11,864 bases of DNA, taken from JBCCGI01 sp039029355. GTDB lineage: Bacteria > Planctomycetota > UBA1135 > GCA-002686595. Positions 6,464 to 11,864 of this stretch are shown here, piece by piece. The notes beneath the pieces were generated by a model. It was given only the letters and a program-made list of their open reading frames with translations, had not been told where the DNA came from and ran no database searches. The stretch is from positions 1 to 11,864 of the forward strand of contig JBCCGI010000155.1 of assembly GCA_039029355.1 (NCBI GenBank), read 5' to 3'. The number at the start of each line of letters is the position of its first letter. Position 1 is the stretch's first letter. Position numbers and translations under genes: made by a program.

Positions 6464-8602
6464 ATGACATCCTCCCTCATTTCGCGTCCCTCCGCCCCTC
6501 TCCTGGCCCTCGTGGCCTCCCTGGTCCCGCTGGGATCCACAGGCTCCGCCCAGGTGCCGGCCGCGTCGAGCCACGGCCTGACGGGCCAGCCCGATCAGCT
6601 CCTGGGCTCCGGCCGGGACTACGTGATCGAGCTCACGCCCGCGGCCGTCACCTTCACGCCGGCGCTCGGAGCCGACGTGGCCCAGACGGCCCGGCTCACG
6701 ATCCGCCGCCGCGCCGTGCGCGCGGGCGAGCTCGAGCTGGTGAGCACCGACCTCGAACCCGCCCCCCAGCGCGAGGGCGACACCGCGGTTTACGACCTCG
6801 GCGGCGGCGTCCGCGAGCGCTGGACGGTCGGCCCCGGCGGCGTCGAGCTCAGCTACGTGCTCGCCGAGCGCCCCGCGGCGGACGGCCCGCTGACCGTGCT
6901 GCTCGACGCCGACGCGAGCCTCGGCGCTCCGACCGGCTCGCGCGCGGGCGGTTGGTCCTGGCTCGACGCGGACGGCAACGGCGTGCGCGTCGGGGCCGTC
7001 ACCGGCATCGACGCGGACGGGCGCGAGGCGGCCGGCTGGATCGACGTCCGCGACGGGGAGATCGAGCTCGGGCTCCCGGCCTCGTTCGTGCGCGACGCGG
7101 CCTACCCGCTGGTCCTCGACCCGCTCTTCGGCGCGGTGTTCGGCGTGAACGGCAGCGCCGACGGCCAGAACCCGGCGGTCGCGACGATGGACTCCGCCGA
7201 CCGGCGGCTCGTCGTCTGGGAGCTGCCGCTCTCGGCCTTCGACACGGCGATCCAGGCCCAGCTGACCGACCTGGCGGGCAACCCGGTGGGCGGCCTGATC
7301 ACGGTCCAGGGCAGCGCGCCGAACACCGGCGTCGACGTGGGCGTGCTGTCCCAGCTGCTCGCCCAGGACGACCGCTACGTCGTGGTCTGGGAGGTCGAGG
7401 GCCTCGACAGCGACGTCCTCGGGTCCTCCTACGACAAGGACGGCAACTTCACGGGCACGTTCGTCGTCGCCGGCACCCCCGGCGTGGACGAGCACAGCCC
7501 CGCGCTCGACTCGGGCGAGGTCGCCCTGACCGCCGCCTGGGTCGAGGCCGGCGCCGGCATCCGCTCGGCCGGCATCTTCAAGGGCCCCACCGACGTCACG
7601 CCCGTCGTGCTGGCGCCGGTGACCATCTCCAGCAGCCCGCACGACCACTCGCCCGCGGTCGGCGAGACCGATCTCGGCGCGAGCCTGGTGGTGTGGGTCC
7701 ACTCGCCCCCCACGGGGTCGAACCGCATCCAGGGCCGCGTCGCGCCGTCGGGCGCGATCACCGACCTGGAGGTGGTCAGCGACGAGCTCTCCAACCCCAC
7801 CGCGACCAGCCCCCAGGAGGACGACTTCGTCGTGGCGTGGGAGGTGAAGACCGGCTCCTACGACATCCGCGGGCTGCGCGTTCGCTGGGTCTCCGGGCAG
7901 CCGCTGCAGCTCTCGGCGGCGACCAAGCTGTACACGTCGGGCGCGGACGAGCGCTATCCGGCGCTGGCCTCCGGCGACCGCGAGGTGGCCCTGGCCAGCT
8001 GGCGCCCGGGCGGCGTCGCCCTGCGCTACCTGGACGCCCTCACGCTGGTCGACCTCGAGTCCGAGTCCTTCCTCCCGCTCGACAAGGAGGTCGAGCCCGA
8101 CGTCGCCGGCCTGCCGTACTCGACGCTGTTCTCGCCCGAGTTCCTGGTGGTCTGGCCGGACAAGGACCCCTCCGGCGGCTCGTTGGTCTTCGGCCAGGCC
8201 GCCGACGACAACGTCGGCACGATGATCCGGCTGACCTCGGCGGGCTGCGACGCCGAGGGTGCGGTGCCGCGCTGCGGTGCCGCGGTCTCGGACCACCCCG
8301 CCTTCCAGAGCGAGATCGCCGGAGCCGAGCCCGGCGTGCTGGCGATCCTCGGCGTGGGGTTCGTGAACCAGTCGATCCCCTGGGGCGGCGGCGTGCTCGT
8401 ACCGCAGCTCTCCACCGGGTTCTCGCTGGTCGCCGGGACGACCGACGCGACCGGCTACGCACAGGTGACCGGGGTGCTGCCCCCCGGCCTCACCGGCGTG
8501 ATCTTCTGGGAGCAGTGGGCCCTGCTCTTCGGCTCGCCGCCCTGGTGCGCGCCGGGTCTCTACGACATCACGGACGCGCTCGAGGTCACGATCGACGTCT
8601 AG
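6464..8602 (+). CDS. Large secreted protein with seven Trp-anchored repeats (predicted propeller)
   Basis: The protein has 712 residues. The ATG at 6464 was preferred over an in-frame ATG at 6386 because it directly precedes a signal peptide (MTSSLISRPSAPLLALVASL, cleavage after GSAQ). Residues ~40-230 form an N-terminal beta-rich region ending AAYPLVLDPLFG, a phrase common in secreted repeat proteins before a propeller. Seven repeats follow, each with a strand ending in a VVW-like motif. The conserved tryptophans are at residues 252, 309, 359, 411, 459, 513 and 564, about 50 residues apart, which fits seven propeller blades. A C-terminal region from ~600 holds two cysteines (GCDAEGAVPRCG), then a beta domain containing GVGFVNQSIPWGG and EQWALLFG, ending DITDALEVTIDV. 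No catalytic site is visible. A secreted or surface binding protein is likely. It ends 7 bases before the convergent sigma factor gene. Confidence 0.8.
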   Translation: MTSSLISRPSAPLLALVASLVPLGSTGSAQVPAASSHGLTGQPDQLLGSGRDYVIELTPAAVTFTPALGADVAQTARLTIRRRAVRAGELELVSTDLEPAPQREGDTAVYDLGGGVRERWTVGPGGVELSYVLAERPAADGPLTVLLDADASLGAPTGSRAGGWSWLDADGNGVRVGAVTGIDADGREAAGWIDVRDGEIELGLPASFVRDAAYPLVLDPLFGAVFGVNGSADGQNPAVATMDSADRRLVVWELPLSAFDTAIQAQLTDLAGNPVGGLITVQGSAPNTGVDVGVLSQLLAQDDRYVVVWEVEGLDSDVLGSSYDKDGNFTGTFVVAGTPGVDEHSPALDSGEVALTAAWVEAGAGIRSAGIFKGPTDVTPVVLAPVTISSSPHDHSPAVGETDLGASLVVWVHSPPTGSNRIQGRVAPSGAITDLEVVSDELSNPTATSPQEDDFVVAWEVKTGSYDIRGLRVRWVSGQPLQLSAATKLYTSGADERYPALASGDREVALASWRPGGVALRYLDALTLVDLESESFLPLDKEVEPDVAGLPYSTLFSPEFLVVWPDKDPSGGSLVFGQAADDNVGTMIRLTSAGCDAEGAVPRCGAAVSDHPAFQSEIAGAEPGVLAILGVGFVNQSIPWGGGVLVPQLSTGFSLVAGTTDATGYAQVTGVLPPGLTGVIFWEQWALLFGSPPWCAPGLYDITDALEVTIDV

Positions 8603-8609
8603 CGCGGGG

Positions 8610-9257
8610 TCAGGCCACGTCTTCGGCGAGCTCGTCGAAGACCGAGCCCGCGAGCTTCGCGCGCAGCTTCGCCAGGGCGCGCCGGTAGATCTGGGCGGCG
8701 GTGTTCGGCTTCAACCCGAGCATCGCCGCCGCGTCCTGGTTGGAGTGCTGCTCGATCACGCGCAGCACGATCACCTCGCGGTCGCGTTCGTCGAGCTCTT
8801 CGAGCGCGGTCGTCACCAGGCTGCGGCCCTCGGCCCGCACGACGCGCGTCAGCGGACCGCGGGTCGGATGCTCGACGCCGTTCACCAGCCGCGCCGTCGG
8901 GCCGTCCTCGTCCGAGGCGGGGCTCACCAGCCGCTTGCGGAACAGGTTGTTCACCTGGTGCAGCACCGCCGTGCTCAGGAAGCGCACCAGCACCGGCGTC
9001 GCGCGGCCCTCGCGCTGCTCGAGCTGCGCCAGCCGCGGCAGCGTCGTCGCCCAGACCTCGCTCACCACGTCCTCGGGATCGTGGCTGGCGAGCAGCTTTT
9101 GCCCCATGCGATAGCGCGCCTGCGCCAGAAGGAGCGGCGTGAAGCGCGCCACGACCCACTCCACGTCGGCGCCCTCGCCGCGCACGGCGCCGCGCACGTG
9201 CTGCGTCGTCCGGTCCTCCGGGAAGGAATTGCCGGGGCTTGGAAGTTGCAAAGCCAC
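8610..9257 (-). CDS. ECF-type RNA polymerase sigma factor
   Basis: This 215-residue protein starts at a GTG at 9257. No in-frame ATG lies upstream of sigma region 2, so GTG is the best start, though the first ~15 residues look unlike protein. Region 2, about residues 33-105, holds RFTPLLLAQARYR, then DPEDVVSEVWATTLPRL and VLHQVNNLFRKR, which correspond to the core-binding and -10-recognising helices. Region 4, about 150-205, has EELDERDREVIVLRVIEQ and the helix-turn-helix NQDAAAMLGLKPNTAAQIYR for the -35 element. The linker is longer than usual (~45 residues). The protein resembles planctomycete ECF factors encoded beside Ser/Thr kinases, and here a kinase gene diverges 16 bases away. No anti-sigma factor gene is present, so control by kinase phosphorylation is plausible, as proposed for such pairs. 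Target promoters are unknown. Confidence 0.9.
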   Translation of the reverse strand: MALQLPSPGNSFPEDRTTQHVRGAVRGEGADVEWVVARFTPLLLAQARYRMGQKLLASHDPEDVVSEVWATTLPRLAQLEQREGRATPVLVRFLSTAVLHQVNNLFRKRLVSPASDEDGPTARLVNGVEHPTRGPLTRVVRAEGRSLVTTALEELDERDREVIVLRVIEQHSNQDAAAMLGLKPNTAAQIYRRALAKLRAKLAGSVFDELAEDVA

Positions 9258-9273
9258 TACTCTGGATTACCCC

Positions 9274-11487
9274 ATGAAGCCCGCAACCCGCAAGGACGCA
9301 GACGTCCTCAACCGCTTCCTGCGCACCTATTTCGAGGACCGCGAGTCGGGCTCCACCCGCTCGCTGGGCGACTACCAGGCCCTCCACCCCGGCTACGAGG
9401 ACCTGATCGCCGGCGAGCACGAGCGCCTCCTGCGCGGCGAGGGCCCGACCGACCTCACGAGCGCCCTCGGCGGACACCCGGCCGGCGCCCGCATCGGGCC
9501 CTACCGCGTCGTGCGCGAGCTCGGCCGCGGAGGCCAGGGCACGGTGCTGCTCGCCGAAGACGGGCGTCTGGGGCGCCGCGTGGCGCTCAAGGTGCTGACC
9601 GGCTTCGCGAGCCTCTCCTCCGAGCACCTGCTGCGCTTCCACCGCGAGGCGGCGCTCGCCTCGCGCCTCGATCACCCGGGCCTGTGCAGCGTGTACGAGT
9701 CCGACACGATCGACGGCGTCCCCTACGTCGCGATGCGCTACGTCGAGGGCGAGACCCTCGCGGCGAAGATCGCCGACGCGCGCCGGCGCGGAGCCGCGCT
9801 CGCTCCGCGCGACGTGCTGGGCTGGGTGGTCACCGCCAGCCGCGCGCTGGCGGTGGCGCACCGCGCCGGCATCGTGCACCGCGACGTCAAGCCGGCGAAC
9901 CTGATGATCACGCCCGCGGGCGAACCGGTCGTGCTCGACTTCGGCCTCGCGCGCGAGCTCGACGGCGCGGGCACGACGCTGACGCGCACCGGCGAGCTGT
10001 TCGGAACGCCGGCCTACATGGCGCCCGAGCAGCTCGACGAGAGCGTCGGCTCCTGCGACGGGCGCACCGACGTGTGGGCGCTCGGCGTGGTGCTCTACGA
10101 GGCGCTGTCGCTGTCGCTCCCCTTCCAGGCGCCGACGCGCGAAGGCCTGTACCGCGCGATCCTCACCTCGCGACCCGCCGCGGGCGCGGTCCGCGCCGGC
10201 GGGCTGCCCCCCACCCTGCGCACCGTGATTTCGACGGCGATGGCGGCCGAGCCCGACCGCCGCTACGCGAGCGCCGACGCGCTGGCGGAGGACCTGACCG
10301 CCGTGCTCGAGGGTCGCCCGATCTCCGCCCGTCCGGTCGGGCCGATCGCGCGCCTCGCCCTCTGGGCGCGTCGCGAGCCCGCGCTGGCCGGGACGCTGGC
10401 GACGGTGCTCGTTCTGCTGCTGGCCGCGACCGGTCTCGGCGGGTACCTCATCGCCGCCCAGGAGCGACTCCACGCCGGCGAGTCGGTCCTGCGCGCGGCC
10501 TCGCTCAACGAGCTCCTCAACCGGGCCATGAGCGGCCGCATGAGCGACCGCAGCGTCAGCGAGATGCACGCCGTCCTGGAGGCGGAACCCGAGCTCGACT
10601 ACCTGCGCGCCGCTCTGGTCCACCACGCGCTGTTCGTGGAGGACGAAGACACCGCGCTCGCGCTGATCGACGCCGTCCCCGCCACCTCAAGCGAGCCCGC
10701 CGCCTTCGAGCGCCTGCGCGTCGACGCGCTACGCCGCCTCGGCCGCGACGCCGAGGCCCAGGCGATCACGGGCGAGCTCTCCGACCCCGCCGGCCCCCTC
10801 GACAGCTTCATCGCCGGCCGCCTCGCCCAGGCCCACGTCGCCCCGGGCCGCCCGGGCTCCGAGGAGTGGGCCCAGCAGGCCCTGGACCTCTACCTGCGCT
10901 CGGCGCTGCTCGAGGAGGAGCCGTACGAGACGCTCTACCACTGCATGCTGCAGGCCGCCGTGGCCGCCGGCGAGCGCGACCTGGCGCGGCTCGTGGCGGA
11001 CACGCTGGAGCACCGCGGGCCGGCCTGGTGGTGGGCGTGCTTCTTCAGCGGCGGGGCGCGCGCGCGCCACTCCGAGGGGGCGCGGTCTGCGTACGAGCGC
11101 TCGATCGAGCTCGACCCGGAGTTCGCGCAGCCGTACACGAGCCTGGCCGTCCTCACGGCGCTTGAGGGGGATCTGGAGGAGGCCGACCGGCTCTACCTGC
11201 GCTCGATCGATCTGACCTTCGTCGTTGCTTCGAAGGTGCGTTTGCATCTGGCTTGGGAGCGGACGATGCGGCTGTTGGAAGAACCCGAGCTGGGGCTCGC
11301 GGCGTGCGAGCGGGCGCTGGAGCTGGATCCGGATTCGCCCGAGGTGCTGGCGCGTATGGGGCGGCTGTATCAGGACCTGGAGCTCTACGACGAGGCGGAT
11401 GAGGTGCTCTTTCGCGCGTTGGAGCTGGATCCGAGCTGCGCGGAGGCGAAGGAGCTGCTGAGGATGGCCTCGCCCTCGGGGGGCTGA
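9274..11487 (+). CDS. Transmembrane Ser/Thr protein kinase with TPR tail
   Basis: This 737-residue protein starts at the ATG at 9274 (KPATRKDADVLNRF); the frame upstream is antisense to the sigma factor. Residues 1-70 hold a helical N-terminal region (FEDRESGSTRSLGDYQALHPGYEDLI) common before planctomycete kinase domains. The Hanks-type kinase domain spans ~77-345. It has a glycine loop GRGGQGTV (84-91), ATP-binding Lys106 in VALK, catalytic HRDVKPAN with Asp204, metal-binding Asp222 in DFG, and APE at 250-252. All key residues are present, so it should be active. A single transmembrane helix lies at about 370-392, placing the kinase in the cytoplasm and the rest outside. The C-terminal half is alpha-helical with TPR repeats, clearest at ~605-735 (AYERSIELDPEF and ACERALELDPDS). 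These probably sense or scaffold a partner. The sigma factor gene diverges 16 bases upstream, suggesting the two form one signalling unit. Codons after about 11,160 are less biased to C-endings than before. Confidence 0.93.
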   Translation: MKPATRKDADVLNRFLRTYFEDRESGSTRSLGDYQALHPGYEDLIAGEHERLLRGEGPTDLTSALGGHPAGARIGPYRVVRELGRGGQGTVLLAEDGRLGRRVALKVLTGFASLSSEHLLRFHREAALASRLDHPGLCSVYESDTIDGVPYVAMRYVEGETLAAKIADARRRGAALAPRDVLGWVVTASRALAVAHRAGIVHRDVKPANLMITPAGEPVVLDFGLARELDGAGTTLTRTGELFGTPAYMAPEQLDESVGSCDGRTDVWALGVVLYEALSLSLPFQAPTREGLYRAILTSRPAAGAVRAGGLPPTLRTVISTAMAAEPDRRYASADALAEDLTAVLEGRPISARPVGPIARLALWARREPALAGTLATVLVLLLAATGLGGYLIAAQERLHAGESVLRAASLNELLNRAMSGRMSDRSVSEMHAVLEAEPELDYLRAALVHHALFVEDEDTALALIDAVPATSSEPAAFERLRVDALRRLGRDAEAQAITGELSDPAGPLDSFIAGRLAQAHVAPGRPGSEEWAQQALDLYLRSALLEEEPYETLYHCMLQAAVAAGERDLARLVADTLEHRGPAWWWACFFSGGARARHSEGARSAYERSIELDPEFAQPYTSLAVLTALEGDLEEADRLYLRSIDLTFVVASKVRLHLAWERTMRLLEEPELGLAACERALELDPDSPEVLARMGRLYQDLELYDEADEVLFRALELDPSCAEAKELLRMASPSGG

Positions 11488-11554
11488 CAGCAACGGGGTT
11501 GGAGCTAGAAGGCCGCACCGAGTGCAAGGAAGCTAGCGTCCCCCCTACTCCGGC

Positions 11555-11749
11555 CCAGTGCAGCGGGCTGGCGCCGGCGTAGGCGTAGAGGTTCAGGCCA
11601 GCGGCTTCGCCTAAGGGATCACGTGCGACGAAGCGTGAGGCCTCGACGTCCAGGAGGCGCGTGCCGAGCAGGGCATAGCCCGAGCGCAGGTCGAAGGGGC
11701 GTGCTTGGAAGAAGAGGTCGTTCTGAGGCAGCCCCCGTATCCGGGCCAC
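11555..11749 (-). pseudogene. RHS-repeat protein fragment
   Basis: Read on the minus strand from a GTG at 11749, the frame gives a stretch typical of the RHS/YD-repeat core end: FFQARPFDLRSGYALLGTRL, then RFVARDPLGEAAGLNLYAYAG and SPLHW. Complete RHS proteins are over 1000 residues, so only about 65 residues of the conserved core end are present. An in-frame stop at 11753-11755 lies immediately upstream, and past 11555 the frame runs into the antisense of the kinase gene without recognisable homology. This is a decayed RHS relic, or a displaced cassette of the kind RHS loci accumulate, rather than a working gene. RHS proteins are secreted polymorphic toxins or wall-associated proteins, and no toxin domain is present. 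The stretch between the kinase stop and 11555 holds nothing else I can recognise. Confidence 0.6.
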
Positions 11750-11769
11750 GAGTTACTTGGATCTCGGGG

Positions 11770-11793
11770 TGCTCTCAGGTGCTGACGAGAGCA
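11770..11793. repeat. Small inverted repeat beside the RHS remnant
   Basis: TGCTCTC at 11770-11776 and GAGAGCA at 11787-11793 form a 7-bp perfect stem with a 10-base loop. It lies between the RHS relic and the terminal palindrome. It could be part of a mobile-element end or a minor terminator. Alone it is weak evidence. Confidence 0.3.
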
Positions 11794-11820
11794 GGTTGGT
11801 TGGGGTGGTCAGGGACGGCC

Positions 11821-11862
11821 AGCTGGAGAGGCGGGGCCCCATGGGGGCCCGCCTCTCCAGCT
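11821..11862. terminator. Strong 42-base palindrome at the window edge
   Basis: The 15-base outer arms, AGCTGGAGAGGCGGG (11821-11835) and its exact reverse complement (11848-11862), pair fully. Inside them a G/G mismatch is followed by CCCC-AT-GGGG. The resulting hairpin is very stable. It may be a bidirectional terminator for the kinase transcript and for a gene beyond the edge, or an interspersed palindromic repeat. No T-tract is visible on the plus strand before the window ends. Its position at the edge also allows an assembly cause. Confidence 0.5.
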
Positions 11863-11864
11863 AG

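Noticed and set aside
5248..8688. Very long plus-strand open frame spanning the FAS1 and propeller genes
   Set aside because: It is extremely arginine/proline-rich, has no domain pattern, and overlaps two well-supported genes in another frame. Such frames are expected in very G/C-rich coding DNA.
9246..9273. Sigma-70-like promoter between the sigma factor and kinase genes (TTGCAA ... GGATTA)
   Set aside because: The hexamers match poorly, the spacing is uncertain, and the gap is too short to carry a transcript leader for either gene.
8599..10626. Long minus-strand open frame antisense to the kinase
   Set aside because: The composition is arginine/alanine-rich without motifs, and the kinase on the plus strand has every catalytic motif.

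Overview
The window looks like DNA from a high-GC bacterium of the Planctomycetota. This is inferred from gene content, because no marker gene is present. The content is several large secreted proteins of repeat or beta-propeller type, a two-domain fasciclin protein, an ECF sigma factor of the type seen next to kinases in planctomycetes, and a large transmembrane Ser/Thr kinase with a TPR tail. G/C-ending codons dominate from about 890 to 11,160. The first ~740 bases are much richer in A/T and use different codons, so they are either acquired DNA or a chimeric join.

Layout: (1) 2-880 (+) is the 3' part of a four-helix membrane protein of unknown function. Its last ~45 codons run through an imperfect 116-base palindrome (740-855) that marks the change in composition. 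(2) 891-5013 is a minus-strand block of four exported proteins. In transcription order these are a pentapeptide-repeat protein (5013-4060), a propeller-like protein (3860-2664), an exported SRPBCC/AHSA1-type protein (2525-1938), and a protein with a terminal EF-hand/dockerin-like loop (1921-891) that is split by a one-base frameshift. The first two share the same ~113-residue C-terminal module. (3) 5342-8602 is a plus-strand pair: a double-FAS1 protein closed by a strong hairpin (6305-6334), then a 712-residue secreted protein with seven tryptophan-anchored repeats that predict a seven-bladed propeller. (4) 8610-9257 (-) and 9274-11487 (+) are a divergent ECF sigma factor and Ser/Thr kinase, only 16 bases apart. 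(5) 11488-11864 has no intact gene. It holds a 65-residue RHS-repeat remnant on the minus strand and a strong 42-base palindrome at the end of the window.

How the parts may work together is inference. The centre encodes exported or surface-associated proteins, and the right side is a membrane-sensor kinase and sigma factor of the kind that controls cell-envelope or secreted-protein genes. Nothing in the sequence directly links the two. I see no tRNA, rRNA, CRISPR array or complete insertion sequence. The most novel signal is the shared C-terminal module and its tail motif, which partly recurs in the propeller protein. Next are the seven-repeat protein and the palindrome at the composition boundary.
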